From Flavobacteriales bacterium (lineage in GTDB: Bacteria > Bacteroidota > Bacteroidia > Flavobacteriales > Schleiferiaceae): 64,000 nucleotides of DNA. The position numbers and the translations under genes were made by a program. The number at the start of each line of letters is the position of its first letter. Within the stretch, counting starts at the first letter, position 1. The stretch lies in assembly GCA_017795025.1 (NCBI GenBank), contig CP051243.1:2051501-2115500 (forward strand). Reading direction: 5' to 3'. The notes under the pieces were generated by a model. It was not told where the DNA came from. It made no database searches and saw nothing but the letters and a program-made list of their open reading frames with translations. Of this stretch, positions 1 to 8,573 are shown piece after piece.

Positions 1-2387
1 GATCGACGGGTATAGGTGTAAAATTTATCCCAACGACCTTTATAGTCGGCCACCCCAAACACAAATTCGGCATTAGGCGTTAGGGAAGTTCCGGGCAATG
101 GCTGGAAAGTGGTGCGCACTCCGGCTACGATACGGTAATCGTGCATCAAATCCATAACCCCAACCTTAAAGTTCATATTAAAACCCTGATTAAGGATATC
201 GCCACTCACAAAACCCGTAAAGGGCTGGTATTGTGGGTTGTCGAACATATTATCGAAGCGAACCGTAAAATTATCTTGGAAGAAGGAAAGGAAGTAATTC
301 CGAACCGAGGGTATTTCAAAGTCATCATCCGCATCGGCTTCTACCTCGGCTAAACTCGCCGGTAATAAGGGAGCGCTCTTTAGTCCTTCCGAAGGTTGAG
401 TAGGGCGTTTGGGCGGACTGGTTTTTTGATAGAACTGATAGTTGCGAACGTCAATGGGGAAATTTGCACGATCGGGTTCCCCGTAATATAACTTACGACG
501 CGCTTGGGCTTCCTCTTGTGCGGTACTATCACCTAAAGTCGCATCTGCGCCAAGCACATTTTGACTTTCCACCTGATATGGATTTAAGCCTAAGTTCCGC
601 GGATCCTCATATTCTTCGAGGTACACTCGATAGCGTTTATCCTGAAGATAGATACTGGCTCGCAAATTCTCCGCTGGGGCAAGGTCCATATCTACCAAGG
701 AGTTGGGCTCCTCGCTAAACAGGTATTCGGAAAAGAAATAATCGTAATGAGTAGTGGTATCAACGTAGGCAATGGCCGAATCAATTTTCACCAAATTTTG
801 CCGACGAACCCCATTGCGGTCACTAGTAAAGCTTAAAAGTCCAGGATCTATTTCTTGCAGGCCGCGTTCATCCACTCCCTCGGTTCGGGTTAAGCGCCAA
901 ACCTTTATCGAATCCTCCCGCATTTCTTGATTCTCCGTGGCAAATAAATCGAAACTTTGGGTTTGAATACTGCGCTGATCTTCGGGCAAGAGGCTATCGA
1001 TGGGACGATTGGAGCTCCAGGCAATGCGCTGACCATTAGCAAAGAAACAAGGATCTACATCGTCGAATAAATCGCGCGTAATGGGCGTGATTTTAGTATT
1101 AAGGATGGTGTAGACATAAATATCCGACTGACCATCTTTTACGGCTGAGAATAAAAACTGCTTACCATCGGGGGAATACTCCAAGGAAACAATTTTATCA
1201 AAGCGATAAAAGGGCTTGGTATTGAGTTCATCCTTTTCGCGATCGTAAATACTAAATTGGGTAATTCCCTCCTCTTCGGTGAAAATGGCGAGCAGGTTCC
1301 CTTCGGGATGCCAAGCGAGGAGTGGATAACTGTAATCGGTATTTTGCGCTATGCGGTAGCCCCCGGTATAAACGCGTTTCTTTTTGTCCTCAAGCCGGTC
1401 GTAGATATACACTTTGTAGCGACTAAAGCGCCGGTCTACATAGGCTAGGTACCGCCCATCTTTACTGAGCTCCACATTGGTGATCTCATGGTTTTTTCGG
1501 GATTTGAGGAGGGCAGATTCATCCTCAAAATCCTCCTTCCCATCAAAGCCATATCGATCGCGATAAAAGTTCACCCAATCGCGGGTCATCTCATCCATGT
1601 CCTTACCCAGAATGTAAACAAAGCCACTCTCGATATCGCGGTTCACCACCGACATGTAAACGATGTTTCGAATGACCTTCTCGCCGTAGGTCTCTTTTAC
1701 AAAGTACCAAAAGGAATGCCCCGCATACCGGGCATCCATCTGCGTAAGCGTATTAATGCGTTTGTATTTATTGCTGAAAAAACCGTCGCGCACCTGCACA
1801 TCCACCTCCGAGTTCCAATCGTCGCCCACAAAAGAAACCAGCCCCTCTACATACCAGGCTGGAAGATTTAATAATGCTGAATTCGCCAAACTTTGCGTAA
1901 AACTGCCGTACACCAAGTTACTGAGTACCACCTCAGTTAAACCCATGCGAAGGGTTTTCTCCAAATTGGCATAGCTGCCATCAAAATAAACGAAAAGGCG
2001 ACGACCACTAATACGGGTTACCCCTCCGGTATTATAATCTTCTTCCTCCGAGCTGTTGACATTACTTTGTTTGAGGTCGGATAAATTATTGAAGACTAAA
2101 ATTTGAATGCGTTCATCGAGCGGGGCATCCAAATAATTTTCAATTTGAGGAAGGTTTTCGTGGGTGAGTCGGGCCACATTCTCGGCCAGGTTCTCATTTC
2201 CGCGATAAAAGTACACGTCGAAAGCCTCAAAGCGCAAGTATACCCAATCGAATTCATTGAATTGCACCCGATTTTTGCCGAACTCCTGACGAATGCCATA
2301 GTAAAACTGAGCATCAGCCGGAAGGCTAAGGAGCATAAATAGGGCCGCCAGAAGGCCTAATGAAAAGCTTCGATAGTTTTGCTTCAA
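1..2387 (-). CDS. TolB-like propeller / peptidase-MA-like / outer-membrane barrel protein, 3' end outside window
   Basis: I read this frame directly. It is open from a TTG at 2387 to the left edge (about 795 codons, C-terminus missing). The N-terminus has a basic start, a hydrophobic stretch and a cleavage site near ADAQ, which is a signal peptide. Next comes a segment resembling gluzincin (peptidase MA-like) proteins, with the typical LPAWYVEGLVSF motif. The usual HExxH helix reads GLTEVVLSN, so the zinc site looks lost. The middle has TolB/PD40 propeller repeats such as SPDGKQFLFSAVKDG and SNRPIDS. The last part before the edge (FVFGVADYKGRWDKFYTYT) looks like beta-barrel strands. Large proteins of this plan occur in Bacteroidota and are often annotated as TolB-related; their role is not established. 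An in-frame stop at 2406-2408 bounds the start. The alternative ATG at 2336 would cut the signal peptide. Confidence 0.75.
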   Translation of the reverse strand, partial: MKQNYRSFSLGLLAALFMLLSLPADAQFYYGIRQEFGKNRVQFNEFDWVYLRFEAFDVYFYRGNENLAENVARLTHENLPQIENYLDAPLDERIQILVFNNLSDLKQSNVNSSEEEDYNTGGVTRISGRRLFVYFDGSYANLEKTLRMGLTEVVLSNLVYGSFTQSLANSALLNLPAWYVEGLVSFVGDDWNSEVDVQVRDGFFSNKYKRINTLTQMDARYAGHSFWYFVKETYGEKVIRNIVYMSVVNRDIESGFVYILGKDMDEMTRDWVNFYRDRYGFDGKEDFEDESALLKSRKNHEITNVELSKDGRYLAYVDRRFSRYKVYIYDRLEDKKKRVYTGGYRIAQNTDYSYPLLAWHPEGNLLAIFTEEEGITQFSIYDREKDELNTKPFYRFDKIVSLEYSPDGKQFLFSAVKDGQSDIYVYTILNTKITPITRDLFDDVDPCFFANGQRIAWSSNRPIDSLLPEDQRSIQTQSFDLFATENQEMREDSIKVWRLTRTEGVDERGLQEIDPGLLSFTSDRNGVRRQNLVKIDSAIAYVDTTTHYDYFFSEYLFSEEPNSLVDMDLAPAENLRASIYLQDKRYRVYLEEYEDPRNLGLNPYQVESQNVLGADATLGDSTAQEEAQARRKLYYGEPDRANFPIDVRNYQFYQKTSPPKRPTQPSEGLKSAPLLPASLAEVEADADDDFEIPSVRNYFLSFFQDNFTVRFDNMFDNPQYQPFTGFVSGDILNQGFNMNFKVGVMDLMHDYRIVAGVRTTFQPLPGTSLTPNAEFVFGVADYKGRWDKFYTYTRR

Positions 2388-2421
2388 CTTAAATAAATGT
2401 ACTCGTTATCTTTAACGCGAA

Positions 2422-4335
2422 ATGAGCGAATTATTACCAAGTGTTATGACGAATATACTTACTCTACGCCGATTGAGCACCTTTTGTTTGGTTCTCCTTT
2501 GCAGCTTTAACATACAAGCACAATTTTCCTTTAAATATCATCGTCAGGTGGTAAAACCAGCAGGAGGCTATATCGTTCAGGATATAGAGCGAATTTACGC
2601 GCCCAGTCTCACCCCATTAGAGATGCCGCATCCAGATGGAGAGCTCGATCGCGAATGGCGAAAAACGGCCCCACGCGCACAGCACTTTGGTAAGATGGCC
2701 AACGATGTGGTGTTAAATCCCAACACCCCGAAACCCGAAGTTTTAGACAGCTTGGGTGGAAACGCCTATTCTGGATCGGTACCCAATGATGATGATTTTG
2801 CCATTGGAGCTAATCAGCAAATTTTACGGGTGCGCAACTCCACCATCGGCGCCTATGACTACAGCAAAGACAGCCTACTTTACGAAGAAACACTCTTTCG
2901 CTTTTACCGTCCCAGAACTTTTTTACCAGGCAGCAAATACGACCCCCGGGCCCTTTACGACCCTATTGCCGACCGTTTTATTGTGCTCTACCTCAGCGGA
3001 AACACCTGGCAAACCTCTAGTATTGTAGTAGGTTTCTCCAAGTCCAACGACCTAGCAGATGGCTTCAACATTTATGTTTTAGATGGAAACCCCTTGAATG
3101 ATTCTACCTGGAGCGATTATCCCCATATCAGTGTATCGGATAATGATTTGTTTATCACCATGAACACCTTTTACAATGGCTCTTCTAATAATAGCGGATA
3201 TGTGCAGTCTACCATTCGTCAGGTAGACAAGCAAGCCGGTTACGACAGCCTTCCCATGGTCGAACATTACTATGCCGATTTAAAAGTGGGCAATCGGAAT
3301 CTATTCAACTTCACGGGAATGGATCGCGGGGATGACCACTACCCTCCCAATGCCCCGCACTACCTTTTAAGTACTCGAAATTTAGATAGCATTAATGATA
3401 GCATTTTTGTGGTAAGTATTGTGGGGGAAGCTTTAGCGAATCCTCAGTTAAATCTCGACACTTATACTACTGAAACCCCTTACGGATTACCCCCCGAAGC
3501 TCGTCAGGCGAACGACCACAAATTTGACTGTAACGACAGTCGGGTGCAAGGCGGTTTTATCCAAGATGGTAAGATTCAATTTGTGGGAAATACCATCACC
3601 TCCCAAGGTAATTCGGGTATTTACCATGGCATTATAGATCGCTATGGCCCCAAGAACAATGTGTACTTTAAGATCATCAATATGGACCCAATTGATATCG
3701 GCTATCCACAAATTACCTACACCGGAAAAAGTGCCGCTGAAATCGAGGGCATCATCAGCTTTAACCATACAGGTGATAGCCTAAATGCCGGTTTCTCTTG
3801 TTTGTTCTTTGACAATGATTCGAGTTACAGTTACCGCCAGCAAATTGTGGAGGGCGGTGATTATGTGGACATCATTTCCAGTAATGGTAATCGCAAGTAC
3901 GAACGCTGGGGCGACTATACCGGAAATCAACCCGCTTATGGCGAAACGGGCACCGTTTGGGCCAGTGGGTACGAAGCCACTAGCAATGGACAGCCCCTAA
4001 CTGCTATTGCCAAACTGCGCAGCCCGAACTGGCAGGACAGTCCTACGAATGTGGGTCTAGAGGAAAACACCAAGCTCCAAGCTAGCTTAAGTCCTAATCC
4101 GGTAATTGACTGGTTTAAAGTAGATTTAGAAGTGGAAGAACAACAAGTGCTCGAATTTTCGCTTTGGGCCGTGGATGGTCGTCAGATGCCACTTTTCCAA
4201 ATAGAAGAATTGGCCATGCCGGGAGTAAACAGCTTCCGCTTCCGCACGGATGGATTGCAATCGGGTAGCTACATTTTAGTAGCCAAAGACCTAGAGGGTA
4301 AAACCATACTGCAAGAAAAAGTACTAAAGCCCTAA
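2422..4335 (+). CDS. T9SS type A sorting-domain secreted protein
   Basis: A 637-residue exported protein. The N-terminus carries a signal peptide ending near NIQAQ. A second ATG at 2446 gives an equally good and shorter signal peptide. The last ~80 residues match a T9SS type A C-terminal domain: SPNPVIDWFKVDL, then a WAVDGRQ segment, then LQSGSYILVAKDLEGKT and a Lys-Pro end. Such proteins cross the outer membrane through the type IX system and are released or attached to the surface. The middle (~residues 60-540) has no enzyme motif I recognise; it is Asp/Asn/Tyr-rich and beta-like. A weak -7 box (TATCTTTA, 2407-2414) precedes the start. The metallo-beta-lactamase gene follows 10 nt later, so the two are probably co-transcribed. 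Confidence 0.85.
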   Translation: MSELLPSVMTNILTLRRLSTFCLVLLCSFNIQAQFSFKYHRQVVKPAGGYIVQDIERIYAPSLTPLEMPHPDGELDREWRKTAPRAQHFGKMANDVVLNPNTPKPEVLDSLGGNAYSGSVPNDDDFAIGANQQILRVRNSTIGAYDYSKDSLLYEETLFRFYRPRTFLPGSKYDPRALYDPIADRFIVLYLSGNTWQTSSIVVGFSKSNDLADGFNIYVLDGNPLNDSTWSDYPHISVSDNDLFITMNTFYNGSSNNSGYVQSTIRQVDKQAGYDSLPMVEHYYADLKVGNRNLFNFTGMDRGDDHYPPNAPHYLLSTRNLDSINDSIFVVSIVGEALANPQLNLDTYTTETPYGLPPEARQANDHKFDCNDSRVQGGFIQDGKIQFVGNTITSQGNSGIYHGIIDRYGPKNNVYFKIINMDPIDIGYPQITYTGKSAAEIEGIISFNHTGDSLNAGFSCLFFDNDSSYSYRQQIVEGGDYVDIISSNGNRKYERWGDYTGNQPAYGETGTVWASGYEATSNGQPLTAIAKLRSPNWQDSPTNVGLEENTKLQASLSPNPVIDWFKVDLEVEEQQVLEFSLWAVDGRQMPLFQIEELAMPGVNSFRFRTDGLQSGSYILVAKDLEGKTILQEKVLKP

Positions 4336-4345
4336 ACCAGGCTCC

Positions 4346-5098
4346 TTGCGTTCTTGGCTAAAAATAGGCTTAGGCCTGATGGGCTTTCTCCTCATGCTCG
4401 TTTCTTGTCGAGAAGAAGTGCTAATTGAGGAAAAGCTAGTGTATGAAAGCCCCTCCTTGCGGGTTTATGAGTTAGCGGAAGGACTGTATCGCCATGAAAC
4501 TTACTTGCCTTTTAAAGGTAAACCCTTCCCTTGCAATGGGATGATTTTGGTGGAGCAGGGTCGCGCCCTACTTTTCGATACGCCCGTTTACGATTCGGTA
4601 TCGCAAGAGTTATGGAAATTTATTGAAGCCCAGTCGGCCCATGTAGAAGGGGTCGTTACCCATCATTTTCACAACGACTGCCTTGGAGGCTTGGCCTTTT
4701 TTCATGATAAGGGCATTCCTTCCTATGGCCAAGAACAATGTCGAAGTTTAGCCAAAGCCGCCCAAATGCCCGTTCCAAAAATCGGTTTTGATCAAAGCTT
4801 GATTTACAATTTAGAAAGCAAGCAGGTAGAAATTTTTTACCCCGGCCCGGGGCACAGTCCGGATAATATCGTGAGCTATTTCCCCCAATACCGAGTTCTG
4901 TTTGGCGGGTGCTTAGTGAAGGAAGCGGGTGCCGGCAAGGGATACCTGGGAGACGCCGACACCCTCCAATGGCCCAAAACCTTGCTGGAGGTAGAACGGA
5001 AGTTTCCGGCCACACGATGGATTGTTCCCGGTCATGGTGCCATGGGGGACACCAGCTTATGGGCTTATACAAGAGCCTTGTTTACTGGGGAGAAATGA
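4346..5098 (+). CDS. Subclass B1-type metallo-beta-lactamase homologue, predicted lipoprotein
   Basis: A 250-residue MBL-fold hydrolase starting at TTG, 10 nt after the previous stop. The N-terminus is a lipoprotein signal with lipobox LVSC (Cys21), which predicts membrane anchoring as in NDM-type enzymes. All six B1 zinc ligands are readable: H107-F-H109-N-D111 in THHFHNDCLGG, H170 in GPGHSPDN, C189 in FGGCLVK and H230 in VPGHG. Lys192, three residues after the cysteine, corresponds to the B1 substrate-carboxylate-binding lysine. The segment YLGDADTLQWPKTL matches the B1 region that follows it. Length is normal for B1 enzymes. Established B1 members hydrolyse penicillins, cephalosporins and carbapenems. 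Activity here is inferred from residues only; another substrate is possible. It lies behind a T9SS cargo gene, with no regulator or mobile element nearby. Confidence 0.85.
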   Translation: MRSWLKIGLGLMGFLLMLVSCREEVLIEEKLVYESPSLRVYELAEGLYRHETYLPFKGKPFPCNGMILVEQGRALLFDTPVYDSVSQELWKFIEAQSAHVEGVVTHHFHNDCLGGLAFFHDKGIPSYGQEQCRSLAKAAQMPVPKIGFDQSLIYNLESKQVEIFYPGPGHSPDNIVSYFPQYRVLFGGCLVKEAGAGKGYLGDADTLQWPKTLLEVERKFPATRWIVPGHGAMGDTSLWAYTRALFTGEK

Positions 5099-5198
5099 GG
5101 GGTGAACACGACATCCAACGTTTTAAAGGCCTCTCCTCAAATCTTATTCTTCCCCAACTTTAATTTCAATACTCTTTAAACGCATCCCTATCAATTCC

Positions 5199-5206
5199 TA
5201 CTTTTG
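5199..5206 (+). promoter_or_regulatory. -7 promoter box of glyS (TACTTTTG)
   Basis: Exact match to the Bacteroidota -7 consensus TAnnTTTG. It ends only 4 nt before the glyS ATG at 5211, so transcription should begin at or within a few bases of the start codon. A TTTA 20 nt upstream (5175-5178) may serve as a weak -33 element. Confidence 0.65.
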
Positions 5207-5210
5207 CGGC

Positions 5211-6746
5211 ATGAACAATGAGGATCTTTTTAAAAAGGTAATTGCCCATGCCAAGGAGTATGGTTTTATCTTTCAATCAAGTGAAATATACGACGGTTTA
5301 TCAGCCGTTTACGACTACGGTCAGAATGGAGTAGAGCTCAAAAAAAACCTCCGCGATTATTGGTGGAAGGCCATGGTTCAGATGCATGAAAATATCGTGG
5401 GCCTCGACGCGGCCATTTTTATGCACCCCACAACCTGGAAAGCCAGTGGTCACGTAGATGCTTTTAATGACCCCTTGATTGATAATAAAGATAGTAAGAA
5501 GCGTTACCGAGCCGATGTGCTGATTGAGGACTACGCCGAGAAGCTTCGTCAAAAGGCTGAGAAAGAAATCACCAAAGCCAAAAAACGTTTTGGAGAGGAT
5601 TTCGATGAAGCCCTGTACCGCGAGACAAATCCAAGGGTTCGCAAATACTTGGATGAAGCAGAGGCAACGGTAAAAAGAATGGCCACTAGTTTAGATGCAG
5701 GGGACCTAGCTGATGTAAAATCGCTAATTGAGGAAAAAGGCATTGCCTGTCCGATTAGTGGTTCCAAAAACTGGACGGAAGTTCGTCAGTTTAACCTCAT
5801 GTTCGGCACGCAAATGGGCTCGGTGGCCGAAGGTGCTTCTACCCTCTACCTACGCCCCGAAACTGCTCAGGGTATTTTCGTAAACTTTTTGAATGTGCAA
5901 AAAACCGGAAGGATGAAAATTCCTTTCGGAATTGCGCAAACCGGAAAAGCCTTTAGAAACGAAATCGTAGCCCGACAGTTCATTTTCCGGATGCGCGAAT
6001 TTGAACAAATGGAAATGCAATATTTTGTACGTCCGGGCGAAGAAATGAAATGGTACGAATACTGGAAGGAAGAACGCATGCGCTGGCATCGTGCCTTAGG
6101 TATGGATGAGGCCTATTACCGTTTCCACGATCACGATAAGCTGGCCCATTACGCCAATGCTGCCGCAGATATTGAGTTTGACTTTCCCTTTGGTTTTAAA
6201 GAACTCGAAGGTATTCATTCGCGTACCGACTTTGACCTAAAAGCACATGAGGAACATAGCGGTAAGAAGCTACAGTTCTTTGATCCTGAACTGGGCAAAA
6301 ACTACGTACCCTATGTGATTGAAACTTCTATTGGACTGGACCGACTGTTTTTAGCGGTACTCTCCTATGCTTATCGCGAAGAAGAATTGGAAGACGGAAG
6401 TAGTCGTACGGTATTGCGTATCCCCGCCCCAATTGCTCCCGTAAAAGCAGCCATTCTGCCCTTAGTGAAGAAAGACGGACTGCCCGAAATTTCACGGGAA
6501 ATTATGGAGGAGCTGCGTTACGACTTTAATATTCAGTACGACGAAAAGGATGCGATTGGCAAACGATATCGCCGTCATGATGCCGTAGGAACCCCCTACT
6601 GCATAACCGTTGATTTCGAAACAAAAGACGATCAATGTGTAACCTTGCGCGATCGAGATAGCATGGAACAAGAACGAGTTCCAATTAAAGACCTGAGAGC
6701 CAAACTCATGGACAGCTTGAGCATGAGTATGTTACTAAAAAAATAA
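5211..6746 (+). CDS. glyS: Glycyl-tRNA synthetase, class II alpha2 type
   Basis: 511 residues. It charges tRNA-Gly with glycine in the cytoplasm. The protein is the single-chain homodimer type (eukaryote/archaea-like), not the alpha/beta heterotetramer of Proteobacteria. Visible class II signatures include LYLRPETAQGIFVNF (~residues 210-225), the motif 2 loop around GKAFRNEIVARQFIFRMREF, and the motif 3 region ETSIGLDRLFLAVL. The C-terminal anticodon-binding domain begins near APIAPVKAAILPLV, with the family-typical DAVGTPYCITVDFE. The ATG at 5211 lies 4 nt after an exact -7 box, so the transcript is probably leaderless. It is preceded by a 112-nt gap and appears monocistronic. Confidence 0.97.
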   Translation: MNNEDLFKKVIAHAKEYGFIFQSSEIYDGLSAVYDYGQNGVELKKNLRDYWWKAMVQMHENIVGLDAAIFMHPTTWKASGHVDAFNDPLIDNKDSKKRYRADVLIEDYAEKLRQKAEKEITKAKKRFGEDFDEALYRETNPRVRKYLDEAEATVKRMATSLDAGDLADVKSLIEEKGIACPISGSKNWTEVRQFNLMFGTQMGSVAEGASTLYLRPETAQGIFVNFLNVQKTGRMKIPFGIAQTGKAFRNEIVARQFIFRMREFEQMEMQYFVRPGEEMKWYEYWKEERMRWHRALGMDEAYYRFHDHDKLAHYANAAADIEFDFPFGFKELEGIHSRTDFDLKAHEEHSGKKLQFFDPELGKNYVPYVIETSIGLDRLFLAVLSYAYREEELEDGSSRTVLRIPAPIAPVKAAILPLVKKDGLPEISREIMEELRYDFNIQYDEKDAIGKRYRRHDAVGTPYCITVDFETKDDQCVTLRDRDSMEQERVPIKDLRAKLMDSLSMSMLLKK

Positions 6747-6785
6747 ATTTGAAGCCATCTGAATTACAGACCTTTAAATTTACTC

Positions 6786-6793
6786 TATATTTG
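6786..6793 (+). promoter_or_regulatory. -7 promoter box (TATATTTG) of the acidic lipoprotein gene
   Basis: Exact TAnnTTTG match, 36 nt upstream of the ATG at 6830. This gives a 5' leader of roughly 30 nt containing GAGAGAAGG just before the start. Confidence 0.6.
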
Positions 6794-6829
6794 TGCGAAA
6801 TTGTTTAACAACCAAATCTCGAGAGAAGG

Positions 6830-7138
6830 ATGAAAAAAGTAAGTTTTTTTGCATTTGCATTAATCTTCGCCGGCGCTGTTGCCTGTAACAACCCACAAGC
6901 TGAAGAGTCTGTAGAAGACGGTACTGAAGCGGTAGAAGAAACCATGGAAGACGCTGGTGACGCTATGGAAGAAGCAGCTGACGAAGCTGGTGACATGGTC
7001 GAAGACGCTGGTGAAGCTATGGAAGAAATGGCTGATAGCACCATGGAAGCTGCTGAAGAAGCTGCTGACGATATGGAAGGAGCTGTTGAAGAAGCCATGC
7101 ACGAAGGTGAAGATCACAGCGAGCACAGTGAAATGTAA
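6830..7138 (+). CDS. Small acidic Ala/Glu/Asp/Met-rich lipoprotein
   Basis: 102 residues. The signal peptide ends in lipobox AVAC (Cys19), so the mature protein should be membrane-anchored. The mature chain is almost entirely Glu, Asp, Ala, Met and Gly in degenerate heptad/11-residue-like repeats (EDAGDAMEEAADEAGDMVED, then EDAGEAMEEMADSTMEAAEE). This predicts a long amphipathic, possibly coiled, helix with strong negative charge. The tail MHEGEDHSEHSEM holds three histidines among acids and could bind metal. Short acidic lipoproteins of this kind are common in Bacteroidota and have no known function. It has its own promoter and is followed by a strong terminator. The repeat is also visible in DNA, where GACGCTGGTGA recurs. 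Confidence 0.85.
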   Translation: MKKVSFFAFALIFAGAVACNNPQAEESVEDGTEAVEETMEDAGDAMEEAADEAGDMVEDAGEAMEEMADSTMEAAEEAADDMEGAVEEAMHEGEDHSEHSEM

Positions 7139-7162
7139 TTTTTGCTGAGCCAAAAAATAAAA

Positions 7163-7195
7163 AATCCCGATTCGAAAGAGTCGGGATTTTTTTAT
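7163..7195. terminator. Bidirectional Rho-independent terminator
   Basis: A perfect 8-bp stem AATCCCGA / TCGGGATT (7163-7170, 7181-7188) with a 10-nt loop. T-rich tracts follow on both strands. It sits between the convergent acidic lipoprotein gene and kmo and can end both transcripts. Confidence 0.85.
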
Positions 7196-7218
7196 GCCTG
7201 ATAGTTTATGCGTCTTTT

Positions 7219-8571
7219 TTAGAGCCGCTCTGCCAAGGCTAGCATCTTTTGCTCCACCTCCTCACTATCCCAAAATTGGTGGATATTGGGCAGGGCCATT
7301 ATTTCAGCCATTAAGGCATCTTGCCGCTTCCCTAAAGCTAAGGCCTCGGAATAACGAACTTCTGGTGAAAAGGTTACTAGGCTGTACAGAGGGGTCCACT
7401 TATCAGGGTACTTTTCCGAGAAACGTCCCTCGATCTTCTTTTGCAATAGGAAATCGGCATCTCCCGTAAGGTCGCGCATCTCTACAAAGTTGCGCATCGC
7501 CAAATCGGCTATAGCATCGCCATCCGGCTTACGCTCTTTTTCGTAAGCTTCAAAAAGGCCCGACCAATCATCACCGTATTCATCCATTAAACGATCGAGT
7601 ACAAAACAATCTTCAAAACCGGCATTCATACCCTGCCCATAAAATGGTACAATGGCATGACTAGCATCGCCAATTAAGGCCACCTTGCCCTTACGGGTCC
7701 ATGGGTAGCAGCGAATAATAACTAGGGAGGAGTCGGGATTTTCCTCCCAATCTTTATCGAAGTTGGGCATTAAGTTTAAAGCATCGCCAAACTCCTTTTC
7801 AAAGAATGCCCTGGCTTTTGCCGTGGTATCTAAACTCGCGAAAGATGGATCTCCGTCCATCGGGAAAAATAAAGTACAGGTAAAGCTGGCATCTGGGTTT
7901 GGTAAGGCGATTAACATATAGCTCCCCCGAGGCCAAATATGCAAAGCGTTCTTTTCTAAGAGGAATTCCCCATTGGGACCGGCGGGGATTTCTAACTCCT
8001 TATAACCATGCTCAATGTATTCCTGCGAATACGAAAAGCGATCGGTCTTTTGCATCACACTGCGCACAGCGCTAAAGGCACCATCGGCACCAAAAAGGAA
8101 ATCGCCTTTTACTTCTTTGCTTTGCCCCTCCTCATTTTTAAATACGGCTGCGGCCGAATCCAAATCAATTTCCGAGGCCGCATGAGAAAAATGAATCTGC
8201 ACTCCATGCTTTTCTGCCTCATCCATCATCAACATATTGAGGCCCGCTCTTGAAACCGAATTAATGGCTTGGCCTTCCTTCCCGTAGGGCTGATAACTGA
8301 GGTTTCCAGCACGATCATGCATCACCCGACGGTACATGGGAATAGCCATTTCCTTAAGCACTCTTTCTTCCAAACCCACCTTGGCTAAGGCCTGCAGTCC
8401 CCGATCGCTTAGGGCCAAGTTGATGGATCTTCCACCATCTAATAAATTTTTACGCGCATCGGGACGGCGTTCGTATATCGACACTTGATGCCCGCGCTTA
8501 GAAAGGTAAATACTCAAAAGGGAGCCTACTAAACCGGCTCCCGCAATAGTAATCTGCTTGGATTCTGACAT
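7219..8571 (-). CDS. kmo: Kynurenine 3-monooxygenase
   Basis: 450 residues. A FAD-dependent, NADPH-using aromatic hydroxylase that converts L-kynurenine to 3-hydroxykynurenine. The N-terminal Rossmann motif is IAGAGLVGSLLS (from residue ~9) followed by the acidic IYERRPDAR. The second FAD motif is ALIGDASHAIVPFYGQGMNA (~residue 300), where the family also has its active-site proline. The segment SRAGLNMLMM belongs to the substrate domain. No C-terminal membrane anchor is evident, unlike the mitochondrial enzyme. It starts 2 nt after the kynU stop, so the two form one operon. Dioxygenases for the steps before and after are absent from the window. Confidence 0.95.
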   Translation of the reverse strand: MSESKQITIAGAGLVGSLLSIYLSKRGHQVSIYERRPDARKNLLDGGRSINLALSDRGLQALAKVGLEERVLKEMAIPMYRRVMHDRAGNLSYQPYGKEGQAINSVSRAGLNMLMMDEAEKHGVQIHFSHAASEIDLDSAAAVFKNEEGQSKEVKGDFLFGADGAFSAVRSVMQKTDRFSYSQEYIEHGYKELEIPAGPNGEFLLEKNALHIWPRGSYMLIALPNPDASFTCTLFFPMDGDPSFASLDTTAKARAFFEKEFGDALNLMPNFDKDWEENPDSSLVIIRCYPWTRKGKVALIGDASHAIVPFYGQGMNAGFEDCFVLDRLMDEYGDDWSGLFEAYEKERKPDGDAIADLAMRNFVEMRDLTGDADFLLQKKIEGRFSEKYPDKWTPLYSLVTFSPEVRYSEALALGKRQDALMAEIMALPNIHQFWDSEEVEQKMLALAERL

Positions 8572-8573
8572 GC

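Noticed and set aside
1488-1974. Plus-strand open frames opposite the TolB-like gene
   Set aside because: They lie opposite a continuous reading frame with signal peptide, propeller repeats and barrel strands, and their products show no family features.
4656-5072. 138-residue minus-strand open frame inside the metallo-beta-lactamase gene
   Set aside because: It is a shadow of a coding region with all zinc ligands; the product has no recognisable motif.
6805-7153. Two long open frames on the minus strand opposite the acidic lipoprotein gene
   Set aside because: They arise from the low-complexity GAA/GCT-rich sequence. Their Ser/Ala-rich and Phe/His/Ser-rich products have no signal or family pattern, and the plus-strand gene has lipobox, promoter and terminator.
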